39,705 nt of DNA from Lacrimispora defluvii (GTDB taxonomy: Bacteria; Bacillota; Clostridia; Lachnospirales; Lachnospiraceae): contig JAAOXG010000044.1 in assembly GCA_013036995.1 (NCBI GenBank), positions 1 through 39,705 of the forward strand, given 5' to 3'. Positions within the stretch are counted from its first letter, which is position 1. Each line of letters opens with the position of its first letter. Below are positions 29,251 to 38,162 of this stretch, piece after piece. A program made the translations under genes and the position numbers. The notes beneath the pieces are model-generated. The model searched no databases. It saw only the letters and a program-made list of their open reading frames with translations, and was not told the origin of the DNA.

Positions 29251-31251
29251 TTGAGATTTATAGGATCTAAACAATTACTGGTTGAAAATATAGAAAATTT
29301 ACTTTCTAAGCATACTAACGGTAGCGAGGAAACTTTCCTTGACTTATTTGCAGGAACAAATATTGTTGGAAATTATTTCAAGAAAGATTTTACAGTCTAT
29401 TCTAATGACTTATTATATTTTAGCTATGTTAATGCTAGAGCAATTATTGAAAATAATAAAGAATTATCTTTTGACGGATTACAACATAATGGAATCGTAG
29501 ACCCAATCTTATATTTACAAAAGAACGCAGATAGGATGGATTTTACAGGAAGCCACTATTATGAAGAAGCTTATACTCCTACAGGAGATAGTATGTACCT
29601 TACTGTAGAAAACGGAAAAAGGATAGATTACATTCGTGAAACAATCGAATTATGGAAAAATAAAATGTGGATTACTGAAGGTGAATATTTTTATCTATTA
29701 TCTTCACTGATAGAAGCTATTCCTTTTGTGAGTAATATAACCGGAACCTATGGTGCATATTTAAAACATTGGGATAAACGCGCATTAAAAGATTTAGAAT
29801 TAATTCCTTTAGAAGTGAAAGATAATAAAAAAGAGAATAAAGCTTTTAACGAAGATGCAAATGAACTAATTAAAAGACTTGATGTTGATATAGCTTATAT
29901 TGATACACCATATAATAATAGGCAGTATGCTTCTAATTACCACCTATTAGAGAACGTGGCTAGGAATGATAAACCAAGTTTAAGTGGTAAAACGAAAATT
30001 TTTGATTGGTCAAATTTACGTAGTGACTATGCTATGAAGCGTAAGGCTTTAAATGCTATGGATGACTTGATTAGCAATATAAGTGCAACACATATTGTCT
30101 TAAGCTATAATGATGAAGGAATTATACCAATCAATGAGTTAACTAATTTAATGAAAAGATACTCCTTTAAGGGTGTAATTGATATTGAGCATATTGATTA
30201 TCGCAAGTATAAATCTAAAATACCGTCAAATAGAGATAAGTTAAGTGAAACACTTATTTATATTCAAAAAAAACCTATAAAAAAAGGTAAAGTGATTGCA
30301 GCAACTCTTAAGACAATGGACAAATGGAAAGCAAATAATAATTCTTACATCAAGAGTCCGTTGAATTATATCGGGGGTAAATACAAATTATTGAAACAAA
30401 TCATACCGTTATTCCCCAAGAATATAGACACATTTGTTGATTTATTTAGTGGTGGGGCAAATGTAGGGATTAATGTAGATGCTAAACGTTATGTTTTTAA
30501 TGACATGAATGATCGTATTAATGAGATGTTCCGTTACTTTGCAACTAAAAAACCAGATGAACTGGTTGAAAGAATTAAAACTAGAATTAATGAATACGGC
30601 CTTAGTAAGACAAATGAAGAAGCTTACTTAAAATTTCGATCTGATTATAACAATAGCCCCAATCCATTAGATTTGTATGTTCTCGTATCATATAGCTATA
30701 ACTATCAATTTAGATTTAATAATTCTATGGAATTCAATAATCCCTTTGGACGTAATCGAAGTCAGTTTAGTGAAAACATGGAAAGGAATTTACGCTCTTT
30801 TGTATCTAAACTTGATAATATAGACGCGACATTTGTAGATGGTTTGTTTACAGACCTAGAGATATCAAACCTTACTGAAAATGACTTTGTTTATTTAGAC
30901 CCGCCCTATCTTATTACTACAGGTAATTACAACGATGGGAATCGTGGTTTTGTGAATTGGAATGAGGAACAAGAAAATGCAATGTATGATTTATTAAGAA
31001 AACTAACGGGACAGGGTGTCCGCTGGGCACTAAGCAACGTAATAGAACATAAAGGCCGGTCTAATGAATATTTAAAGTCTTTTATAAAAAATTCAAATGT
31101 GGATGTGAATTATTTGGACTATAATTATGATAACTCTTCACACAATACGGTAGGTTCCGGTAGTATAGAAGTGTTGGTAACAAACTATGACACAAATACA
31201 TTTCAATTGAAGAATATGGAGTACGACTATTACGAAACACAAATAAGATAA
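29251..31251 (+). CDS. Two-domain D12-class adenine methyltransferase, M.FokI type
   Basis: About 667 residues from TTG 29251; AAAGGGG is 7 bases upstream and the product then begins RFIGSK, as I recall M.FokI does. ATG 29233 is in frame but crowds its own ribosome binding site. Domain 1: FLDLFAGTNIVG (SAM site), VSNITGTYGAYLKHWDKRAL, and catalytic DTPYNNRQY with Asp near residue 218. Domain 2 (from about residue 370): LNYIGGKYKLL, DLFSGGANVG, and a normal DPPY near residue 550. In the FokI family each half methylates one strand of an asymmetric site, protecting against the type IIS nuclease. The partner nuclease, convergent at 31282, is broken, so this is now an orphan. Codon use is far more AT-rich than the chromosome. 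Confidence 0.85.
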   Translation: MRFIGSKQLLVENIENLLSKHTNGSEETFLDLFAGTNIVGNYFKKDFTVYSNDLLYFSYVNARAIIENNKELSFDGLQHNGIVDPILYLQKNADRMDFTGSHYYEEAYTPTGDSMYLTVENGKRIDYIRETIELWKNKMWITEGEYFYLLSSLIEAIPFVSNITGTYGAYLKHWDKRALKDLELIPLEVKDNKKENKAFNEDANELIKRLDVDIAYIDTPYNNRQYASNYHLLENVARNDKPSLSGKTKIFDWSNLRSDYAMKRKALNAMDDLISNISATHIVLSYNDEGIIPINELTNLMKRYSFKGVIDIEHIDYRKYKSKIPSNRDKLSETLIYIQKKPIKKGKVIAATLKTMDKWKANNNSYIKSPLNYIGGKYKLLKQIIPLFPKNIDTFVDLFSGGANVGINVDAKRYVFNDMNDRINEMFRYFATKKPDELVERIKTRINEYGLSKTNEEAYLKFRSDYNNSPNPLDLYVLVSYSYNYQFRFNNSMEFNNPFGRNRSQFSENMERNLRSFVSKLDNIDATFVDGLFTDLEISNLTENDFVYLDPPYLITTGNYNDGNRGFVNWNEEQENAMYDLLRKLTGQGVRWALSNVIEHKGRSNEYLKSFIKNSNVDVNYLDYNYDNSSHNTVGSGSIEVLVTNYDTNTFQLKNMEYDYYETQIR

Positions 31252-31280
31252 AAGGAGCCAAAGCAAGCTCCTTTTATTTT
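31250..31280. terminator. Terminator between the methyltransferase and nuclease genes
   Basis: AAAAGGAGC (31250-31258) pairs with GCTCCTTTT (31267-31275), followed by ATTTT. Symmetrical enough to work in both directions. Confidence 0.75.
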
Positions 31281-31281
31281 A

Positions 31282-32160
31282 TTAAGAAATAAATTCGATT
31301 TCTTTGTTTTTCATGTACAAAGGTAAAGTATTTGCATCGAGAATACCTTTTAGAACTGCGTCTGCACCAAGAAGTAATTGTTCTACATTTAGTGCACCTC
31401 CATTTGTGCTAGTTTGACTAGCAGTGTAGTCAAGTTGTTCTTGGAAGCGACCAACAAATTTACTAGAAACCCACATAAAATAGAATTGATTTTGTGGGAT
31501 TATCGGATCAAAATCAATCCACCATTCAGTAGGATTGCGATTTATATCACGTCTTTTGTTATCTTCAATATAGCGAATCATCTCATCTGCCTGAGAAATG
31601 CTTTTTGAGTAGCCTTCTCCATATGCCTTAGTATCTATAATAAATCCAAACTTGTCAGTAAATACTATAGCGTCAGGTTTGCGTCCACCACCAAGTAAGA
31701 TAGATTGTAATCCATAAACTTTTTTGAAGAGTTCAGCAGTAACTATTTCAAAATCTCGATTTCGCTTTCCATCGTATGCAATTTCTAGCAACTCAATGTA
31801 TTTCGCTGATAAGTCTGTTTTATTCATGAATTCCGCTTTGCGCCTTTCTGTTTCTAAATCTTTTAGTTCTTGAGTAAGGTTAAGAGCAGGGATAGTGAAA
31901 TCAACAAGCAAATCTTTCAACTCAAGTTTATCACCATCTATATCAATTCTAATCCCAAATGTATTTAACCCTTTTATATCATTCTCAATAATCTTCATAT
32001 CATCTTGAAAGCCAATTTGACGGAGTTTATCAATCAAAACATTAAAAGATTTTGTTTCTTGCAAATATTTAAGAATATAAGATCTTCTTGTACGTATATA
32101 ATCACGGTTTTTTCCTTCTACGGCAAGAAATTCCCATGTTAAAAATTTAGAAACACGAGT
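31282..32160 (-). pseudogene. FokI-type type IIS restriction endonuclease, 5' part deleted
   Basis: The frame runs from 32160 (TRVSKFLTWEFLAVEG, then YIRTRRSYILKYL) to the stop at 31282. It aligns from memory with the C-terminal ~290 residues of R.FokI: end of the third recognition subdomain, a GFQDD.K.IENDIKGL linker, YIELLEIA, and the complete cleavage domain. The catalytic residues are present: RKPD (Asp), then IIDTKAY (Asp and Lys), then GQADEM-like QADEMIRYIE. About 290-340 N-terminal residues that read DNA are missing. The frame joins truncated istB at about 32157-32165. A TTG at 32064 could give 260 residues, but it has no ribosome binding site, so I treat it as a pseudogene. Confidence 0.88.
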
Positions 32161-32705
32161 ATATTTGCTTCTTCTTTAGAAATAGGTAAATAACCTATTT
32201 CATCAATGATTAGAAGTTTATATTTAGCATAGTGTTTGAGTCTTGCTTCTAACCTATTTTCTAAATGAGCTTTTTTTAAATTTAATAGTAGATCATGACA
32301 GTTTATAAAATATGTAGAATTCCTTTTTTTAGCTGCTGCTATGCCTATTGATACCGATAGATGTGTTTTTCCAACACCTGAATTACCTAAAAGCAGTACA
32401 TTTTCTTTTTTCTCAAGGAACCTCAAAGTATGAAGGTCTCTAATTTTATCTTGATTTATTGAAGGTTGAAATGTAAAGTCAAAATCATCTAATGTTTTTA
32501 TAAAAGGAAAATTCGCTACTTTTACACATGCATTCGTTGCTTTTTCTTCCTTAAGTTTTATCTCTAGTTTTGTTAGTTCATATAATGCTTCTACTACTGT
32601 TTTTTCTTTATTGGTAATTAAATCTATATATGTATCTAGATTTTCTTTTATTTGATGCAGTTTTAATACTTCTAAATTATTTAGCAAAGCTGTATATGTA
32701 CTCAT
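32139..32705 (-). pseudogene. istB: IstB-type IS21 transposition helper ATPase, C-terminally truncated
   Basis: 188 residues against about 250 for a full IstB. Walker A is LLLGNSGVGKTHL and Walker B is LLIIDEIGYLP. The protein breaks off at ISKEEANIL; the last residues, VFLNF, are read out of frame from the endonuclease sequence. The missing part holds the C-terminal AAA+ segment with the sensor residues. IstB normally loads the IstA transposase on target DNA. ATG 32705 is 5 bases downstream of the istA stop, so they were one operon. Confidence 0.88.
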
Positions 32706-32710
32706 TTTAT

Positions 32711-33910
32711 CTATCCTTTCAAGTTATCTAATATTTCTAAATTTCTAATTGTAAAAGCTTCAATATCACCTTCACTTCTAAATGATATTTTTTCAGCCAT
32801 TATTTTTTTATAATCATCTTCATGATAATTTATTATCTTTTGTGTCAATGGATGTATTCTTATTAAATCTGTGTTATTATAGATATACAGTTTATTATCT
32901 AATTCTCTTACTTTTAGAATTTTATTAATAAACTTGTGTGGTACAGAATATCTTTTTCCTTTATAGTAAATCATTGAATCATTATGAACTGTGGTTGGTT
33001 TCATATAATTTAAGTAGGATTCAATTATTTCTTTGTTTGGTAAAGGAGAAAGATATTCCTTTTCTTTTTTTATAAGCATTATAGGCTTTAATCTTGTAGT
33101 TTGATTTATTTCATTATTTACTTCATCACTTAATCTATTTATTATTTCAATCAATTCTTCCTCATTTTCAAATTCATAATTATAAGGAACTAACCTACTA
33201 ATAAACCTATTAGCAGATTCTACTTTTCCTTTTGTTTGTGGAGACCTTACATTGCATTTTTCTGGTGTAAAATTAAAATCTTTTGCAAACTGTCTAAATT
33301 CTTCAGTAAACTTTTTAGTTTTTACATTTATTATACTACTCATATTATCTGTAAGTAGTCTTTTGGGGACTCCTCCATAGTATTTAAATGCTTCAATAAG
33401 ACATCTAAATACATCTTCTTTTGTTTTTGATTTACTATAAGTAAATTTATGCATTCTTGAATATCCCAACGTTGTTGTAAAAATATTAAATTTAAATATC
33501 TCTCCATTTCTTGAAGTCATAGTTATGTCTTCTTTAAAATCAAATTGAAGCTGTTCTCCTGGCTTAGTTTCATATCTTGGGTGAACCACAGATTTGTTTT
33601 TACTTCTTAATTTATGTTTTCTTATGTAATAGTCAAAGTTTGAACGTGTTCCTATAGTTTTATCCTTAGAGTAGAAGTATTTATATACTCCTGTTATAGT
33701 TGCACCTGCTAAATTAATCTTTTCCTCTATTTCTTCTCTATACTTATCTAATTTAGATTTTCTATTTCTTGTTTCTTTCTTTTCAAATCCTTTATCATAT
33801 TTTGATATAGTCTGTCTTGAAACTCCATATTTTCTTGCTAAGTCACTATAGTTTGGTTTCATATTTAAGCACCTCAAAATGTTCAGTTCTGCCTTTATTG
33901 TTTCTATCAT
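32711..33910 (-). CDS. istA: IstA-type IS21-family transposase
   Basis: A 399-residue, apparently intact transposase. The N-terminal HTH (YSDLARKYGVSRQTISKYDK) is followed by the DDE integrase core: Asp124 (QLQFDFKED), Asp188 (RLLTDNMSS) and Glu231 (GKVESANRF). The C-terminal beta domain includes VHNDSMIYYKGKRYSVP. AAGGAGGTAATTAGC precedes ATG 33910. Very AT-rich, like the restriction-modification genes. With istB broken and the far end lost, the element should not move on its own. Confidence 0.92.
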   Translation of the reverse strand: MIETIKAELNILRCLNMKPNYSDLARKYGVSRQTISKYDKGFEKKETRNRKSKLDKYREEIEEKINLAGATITGVYKYFYSKDKTIGTRSNFDYYIRKHKLRSKNKSVVHPRYETKPGEQLQFDFKEDITMTSRNGEIFKFNIFTTTLGYSRMHKFTYSKSKTKEDVFRCLIEAFKYYGGVPKRLLTDNMSSIINVKTKKFTEEFRQFAKDFNFTPEKCNVRSPQTKGKVESANRFISRLVPYNYEFENEEELIEIINRLSDEVNNEINQTTRLKPIMLIKKEKEYLSPLPNKEIIESYLNYMKPTTVHNDSMIYYKGKRYSVPHKFINKILKVRELDNKLYIYNNTDLIRIHPLTQKIINYHEDDYKKIMAEKISFRSEGDIEAFTIRNLEILDNLKG

Positions 33911-33951
33911 GCTAATTACCTCCTTACGTCGGAGATAATTATACTATTTCA

Positions 33952-33996
33952 TTTGCAATTCTGTTAAGTTTTATATTTGCAATCTTGTTAATTTTT
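33952..33996. repeat. IS21 terminal multiple repeats
   Basis: TTTGCAATTCTGTTAAGTTTT (33952-33972; one base over many units shared) and its near copy starting at 33976 (TTTGCAATCTTGTTAATTTT) are 24 bases apart. IS21 elements carry such multiple transposase-binding repeats at their ends. Confidence 0.6.
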
Positions 33997-34054
33997 ATTT
34001 TAGCATTAATATCGCCCTTCAGGAACTGGGCTTCATATTTTCTATAAAGGGGAG

Positions 34055-36235
34055 ATGCCTGCTAAGGGCAATAAAAACACTAAAACCGGCGTTGAAATGT
34101 ATGCCCACAGCAGATACTTCACAATGACCGGCGACCCGTTGCCCGGGACTCCTGATTACATTGCTGAAGATAACGGGGCACTGGCCTGGATACATGAGAA
34201 TTATATCAAAAGCAAGAAGCGGAGCGGGAAAAGCAAGAAAGACAGTAAGGTGGTTAAGCTAGAGCCGCTTACAGATGAAGAAATTCTGGAGAAAGCCCGG
34301 ACAGCCGAAAACCATAAGGAATTTGATCTGCTATGGGAAGGAAAATGGCAGGAAGCAGGGTATCCGAGCCATTCCGAAGCCGACCTTGCCCTTTGCTGTA
34401 TGCTGGCTTTCTGGTCAGGCAAAAACAAAGAGCAGATGGACAGGCTGTTTAGAAATTCCGGGCTATTCCGGGAAAAGTGGGATACGGTACATCATGCAAG
34501 TGGAGCAACATATGGGCAGGAGACACTGGATAAGGCCATTGAAGTCACAGAGAACGTATACAGCCGCGAAAGCGAGTCAGTTATCTTTGAACATGAGGGT
34601 AGGTATTACCGCACCAGAGGCGAAAGTGTGTATCCTATAACAAACTTTATCATTCAGCCGGTGGAGATGATTGTATCAGAAGATGAAACGCAGATGACTG
34701 CTGATCTTATTACAATACGTGATGAAATATACCGCCAGACATTTATGACTACCGACTTCAATAACATCCAAAAGTTTAAAAATATCTTGAACCGCCGGAC
34801 GATATCCTTAGGCTATTTTGGCTCAGAAGGAGATTTGGAACTGCTGAAAGGTTATATATCCGAAATGGAGTGGATACGGAAAACAGGGGTCAAGGCTCTT
34901 GGAATTTATGAGCATGGCGGGCGGATGGTATATGTTTCAACGGATGGTGCCATTGAAGCCAGAGGCAACATTGTTGAAGATATCGTGCAGCTTGATAAGT
35001 ATAAAAGCATAACAACCGATATCCTAATCTTTGAACCATTGACAAAGGAACAGCTTATTATGCTTGGTGAATGGCTTCTCAGCTATAACGAGCCCATAAA
35101 AACGGTATCAGTAATGGCCTGGGTGGCCGGGTGCTTTATCAAACCGCATCTAAAAAAATCAGGTATCAAGTTTCCTCATTTATTGCTTGTCGGAGAACAA
35201 GGCAGCGGAAAAAGTAATACATTGGAGCGGGTTATTCTGCCGGTATTTTCGTGCAGTAAAATCCGCGCGGCTACACAGGTTACTGCATTTACGCTGATGA
35301 AGGAATCTGCATCATCGAATCTGATACCACAGTTGATGGATGAGTTCAAGCCTTCAAAGATAGATAAGTTAAGGCTAAATGCCTTATACAACCATCTTCG
35401 TGATGCATATGACGGCCATGAAGGTGTCCGCGGCCGGGCGGATCAAAGTGCTGTTACTTATGAACTGTTGGCGCCTATTATTGTAGCTGGTGAGGAATCG
35501 CCGGATGAAGCGGCTATCAGGGAACGAAGCATAGAATTGCTTTTCAGCAAGAAAGACTTAAAACCAGCCAGTCACAGGCAGGCATTTTATAAGTTGTGTG
35601 CAAAAGCGGACCTGCTTGGCAGCTTCGGTCGGAGCCTGCTGGATATAGCACTCAGAGTATCGGTTGCTGAGGCAGAGAAGTGGTATGAGGAAGCAAAGTC
35701 AGAGATATCTGATGAGTTTCCATCCCGTATCGTCAATAATCTCGCCTGTTGCTATGCCGGACTGAGCCTAGTAAACAAACTGTGTGAATTCCTTAATGTA
35801 ACGTGGGCTGAAGTATTTCCCATTAACAAAGGGGCATGTATTCGATATCTTCAAAACGGTGTGCAGGAGTACTTGCTGGATGGCGGCAGCAATAACAAGA
35901 CCATTGTAGAACAGACCCTGGAAATCATGGCCCGGATGAAACTGGCTCCGAATCAAGACTACACTTTTGATAAAGATGGCAAGGTTATCGGGATTCGTTT
36001 CTGTGATGTATATGACCGCTATACCAAGTACAGACGCGATTATGCAATCACTGGTGAATGTCTTCCATATAACCAGTTTTTGAAGCAATTGAGGCAAAGT
36101 GACTTTTTTATAGAGAGCAATAAAACGATGCGTTTCGGGAATGAAACAAAAAAAGCGTGGGCTCTTGATTTCTCGATACTGAAAGAGCGATGCGATGTGA
36201 GCGGCTTTGAGATCACAGATATTGAGCCTCTTTAG
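34055..36235 (+). CDS. Prophage primase/helicase protein, N-terminally truncated
   Basis: 726 residues from ATG 34055, but family sequence continues upstream in frame (PSGTGLHIFYKGE from 34016), which is the end of a PrimPol-type primase domain. One base too many in CCC near 34015 and the IS boundary interrupt it. Visible: VEMYAHSRYFTMTGDPLPGT, a linker domain with LALCCMLAFWSGKN, then an ATPase with Walker A LLVGEQGSGKSNT near residue 378 and a later IIVAGEESPDEAAIRERS. The normal phage protein primes and unwinds at the origin. Here the primase half is missing, so the product, if made, is helicase-like only. GGGGAG precedes the ATG. The iterons at 36246 follow it. Confidence 0.7.
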   Translation: MPAKGNKNTKTGVEMYAHSRYFTMTGDPLPGTPDYIAEDNGALAWIHENYIKSKKRSGKSKKDSKVVKLEPLTDEEILEKARTAENHKEFDLLWEGKWQEAGYPSHSEADLALCCMLAFWSGKNKEQMDRLFRNSGLFREKWDTVHHASGATYGQETLDKAIEVTENVYSRESESVIFEHEGRYYRTRGESVYPITNFIIQPVEMIVSEDETQMTADLITIRDEIYRQTFMTTDFNNIQKFKNILNRRTISLGYFGSEGDLELLKGYISEMEWIRKTGVKALGIYEHGGRMVYVSTDGAIEARGNIVEDIVQLDKYKSITTDILIFEPLTKEQLIMLGEWLLSYNEPIKTVSVMAWVAGCFIKPHLKKSGIKFPHLLLVGEQGSGKSNTLERVILPVFSCSKIRAATQVTAFTLMKESASSNLIPQLMDEFKPSKIDKLRLNALYNHLRDAYDGHEGVRGRADQSAVTYELLAPIIVAGEESPDEAAIRERSIELLFSKKDLKPASHRQAFYKLCAKADLLGSFGRSLLDIALRVSVAEAEKWYEEAKSEISDEFPSRIVNNLACCYAGLSLVNKLCEFLNVTWAEVFPINKGACIRYLQNGVQEYLLDGGSNNKTIVEQTLEIMARMKLAPNQDYTFDKDGKVIGIRFCDVYDRYTKYRRDYAITGECLPYNQFLKQLRQSDFFIESNKTMRFGNETKKAWALDFSILKERCDVSGFEITDIEPL

Positions 36236-36245
36236 TATTGAAAAA

Positions 36246-36513
36246 GGTAACAAGGTAACAAAAAGGTAACGCCAGAAACGCTGATGAATAGCCACTTGTT
36301 ACCGATGTTACCTTTGTTACCTCAACTTTATATATACGCGCGAAAGTACCATTGCTTTTTTAAGACTAAAAAATATAAAAATAAAAATATTTGTGTATAC
36401 ACCTACCCCAAAAAGAGGTAACAAGGTAACAAAATCCTGAAAAGCGCTTGGGAAGCTGATTTATGAGATGCCCTTTTTGGATGTTACGAGGTTATAAGAG
36501 GGAAAAAGGTAAC
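36246..36513. repeat. GGTAAC iteron cluster, probable phage replication origin
   Basis: GGTAAC occurs at 36246, 36254, 36265, 36417, 36425 and 36508, and its complement GTTACC at 36298, 36307 and 36316: nine exact copies, mostly 8-11 bases apart. The middle part (36322-36410) is strongly AT-rich and could unwind. Position directly after the primase/helicase gene is typical of phage origins. No gene lies between 36236 and 36534. Confidence 0.65.
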
Positions 36514-36534
36514 ATTTTTGGAGGATGAGCGGTT

Positions 36535-36822
36535 ATGTCTGAAAGAAGTATTGTGACTAAAGTACTGCGGTACTTAAAGACAGTACCGGGGTGTTTCTGT
36601 TGGAAGGAACATGGTGGTATGTACGGGACAGCGGGGATACCAGACATTATTGCCTGTGTAAATGGACGGTTTATAGCTTTTGAAATAAAAACCCCATCGG
36701 GAAAGACAACAAAACTGCAGGAAGCAACTATAAGGAAAATCCTCAATGCAGGAGGAGTGGCAGCGGTTGTCCATTCGGTAGATGAGGTGAAGGTTATTCT
36801 GGAAAAGCATGGCCTTCTATAA
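36535..36822 (+). CDS. VRR-NUC domain phage nuclease
   Basis: A 95-residue protein that is a single VRR-NUC domain of the PD-(D/E)xK fold. KEHGGMYGTAGIPDIIACVN gives the Asp, and FIAFEIKTPSGKTTKLQEAT gives Glu-x-Lys. Such small nucleases are common in Firmicute phages beside the primase and late regulator and are thought to cut branched DNA. GGAGGA precedes the ATG (36535). Confidence 0.88.
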   Translation: MSERSIVTKVLRYLKTVPGCFCWKEHGGMYGTAGIPDIIACVNGRFIAFEIKTPSGKTTKLQEATIRKILNAGGVAAVVHSVDEVKVILEKHGLL

Positions 36823-36928
36823 AGAACGAAGACATAACGAACAAGGAAACAAAGCACTGCAAAGCAACGCAAAAAAGCACACTGCTTCAAAGATCAAGGT
36901 TTTTATCTTGATTTTTTGGAGGTGCGAT

Positions 36929-37330
36929 ATGCTGATTGCATGGCAGTATTTAGATAAAAAAGCGGCTGCTGTTGAAGCTTTGAAAGATTACAGCAGCATG
37001 CAGTACATTATCGAACACAGTGATGAGGATATATATGAAGTTGAAACCCGTATGACAAGCCCTCATAGTGCAAAGATTACCGGAGTTCCGGGCAAACACA
37101 ATCCCAAAAGTGGCGAAGAACGCCTTGCTGCTTGCCTTGACGAGATTGATGTGTTGAAAGAACGTTACAGACGGGCATTAGAATATATGGAGTGGTTCAA
37201 GCCTGCTTGGGAAGCCCTGTCGGAGGAAGAACAGTTTATACTGACAGAATTTTTTGTTAATGATGTGAGCAAGACAGAAGCTGTAGCAAACATCGGAGAG
37301 AAGCTGTTTCTTGAAAGAGCACAGGTGTAA
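36929..37330 (+). CDS. Phage late-regulator-like protein (sigma-70-like/ArpU type), shortened
   Basis: 133 residues from ATG 36929, with GGAGGTG just upstream (36918-36924). An N-terminal helix region (WQYLDKKAAAVEALKDYSSM), a middle GVPGKHNPKSGEERLAACLD, and EEEQFILTEFFVND then KTEAVANIGEKLFLERAQV resemble the DUF1492/ArpU-like proteins that end in a sigma region 4-type HTH. The usual tail after the ERAQVYRRK position is cut off by a stop at 37328. A 6-bp hairpin with a T-run lies directly upstream (36893-36917). The family call is tentative. Confidence 0.55.
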   Translation: MLIAWQYLDKKAAAVEALKDYSSMQYIIEHSDEDIYEVETRMTSPHSAKITGVPGKHNPKSGEERLAACLDEIDVLKERYRRALEYMEWFKPAWEALSEEEQFILTEFFVNDVSKTEAVANIGEKLFLERAQV

Positions 37331-37378
37331 TGCGAAAAAACAGCTCGATTCGAACCCCATGAAAAAGGACAAAAAAAT

Positions 37379-37420
37379 TAAGCCCACAACTCGGAATGGT
37401 TACCGTAGCTGTGGGCTAAT
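37379..37420. terminator. Bidirectional terminator at the prophage convergence
   Basis: AGCCCACAAC (37381-37390) pairs with GCTGTGGGCT (37408-37417), with T/A-rich flanks on both sides (AAAATTA and AATGAATTTT). It divides plus-strand early genes from minus-strand late genes. Confidence 0.75.
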
Positions 37421-37430
37421 GAATTTTATC

Positions 37431-38135
37431 TCAGTTATATCTTATAAAACCATCAAAGCCAGCCGCTTTAAGCTTTTTCAGCATTGTTTCGGCATTTGCT
37501 TTAGAAGAAAATGCTCCTACCTGAACACGGTAGTATTTTTTATCGTCACCTGTGGGCGTTTCCGGTTTCGGTTTTTCCACCAATCCAGCCTTAACTGCCG
37601 CACGGAAGGTGTCCATGCTTTCGCCGTGACGAGGGAACCAGTGCATCACATCGGAATGGTTTGATGCGATCCCTTTTTTGTATCCTTCACTGTGGCAGAT
37701 GATGTCCTTCTCAGTCAGATTATAGAGTTTACAGAGATACACGCATAATTCTACTGCTTCAGAAAATACCTTGCGAAAATACGTCGCATCGGATAAATCA
37801 TCTTCACATATCTCAAAACCTATATGGGTATCATTCGCTGCACCCCCAGCATGCCAGCCACGATGGTTCCATGGCAATGTCTGATAGGTTGCAATTGAAC
37901 CATCTTCCAACTTGCCTATGAACGCATGAACACAAACCTGTCGACCATCGGGTTTGTCTTGATTCCAGTGATTGCCGTATTGATTTTTACCCAACAGGCC
38001 ATCATCAGGTGCTACATAGCGCTTCAACCAAGGATTGTTAGCCCCAGTTGAATGAACCATGATACCTTTCGGCGTTATTGTCCTGCCTGCCTTAAAGCAG
38101 GCGTTGTTAGTAAGTATTTGTTTTCGTAAATTCAT
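37431..38135 (-). CDS. Phage N-acetylmuramoyl-L-alanine amidase (endolysin) with SPOR domain
   Basis: A 234-residue endolysin without a signal peptide. Amidase_2 domain: zinc His in KGIMVHSTGANNP, substrate groove WNHRGWHAGGAAND, His in DIICHSEGYKKGIASNHSDV with the last zinc ligand. A linker (EKPKPETPTGDD) leads to a C-terminal SPOR repeat, YYRVQVGAFSSKANAETMLK to FDGFIRY, which binds peptidoglycan. It cleaves the bond between MurNAc and the stem peptide during lysis. GAGGTGAT lies 9 bases upstream of ATG 38135; GTG 38138 is possible. No holin gene is visible. Confidence 0.9.
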   Translation of the reverse strand: MNLRKQILTNNACFKAGRTITPKGIMVHSTGANNPWLKRYVAPDDGLLGKNQYGNHWNQDKPDGRQVCVHAFIGKLEDGSIATYQTLPWNHRGWHAGGAANDTHIGFEICEDDLSDATYFRKVFSEAVELCVYLCKLYNLTEKDIICHSEGYKKGIASNHSDVMHWFPRHGESMDTFRAAVKAGLVEKPKPETPTGDDKKYYRVQVGAFSSKANAETMLKKLKAAGFDGFIRYN

Positions 38136-38162
38136 CACTTATCACCTCAATTAAAAGCATGA

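Larger units (their letters stand above)
32157..34008 (-). mobile_element. IS21-family insertion sequence, left end deleted
   Basis: Contains istA and truncated istB plus one terminal region with two 21-base direct repeats (33952-33996). The boundary on the istB side is an illegitimate junction with the nuclease gene; no terminal repeat is found there. The other boundary, near 34000-34012, meets a prophage primase gene whose 5' part is absent. Exact ends cannot be fixed by eye. Confidence 0.75.

Noticed and set aside
36492-36890. 132-codon minus-strand open frame
   Set aside because: It is antisense to the VRR-NUC gene, which has clear catalytic motifs and its own ribosome binding site.
37340-37365. 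CTCGATTCGAACCCC looks like the T-arm of a minus-strand tRNA
   Set aside because: The flanking bases do not form the T-stem, acceptor or anticodon arms, so no tRNA can be drawn.
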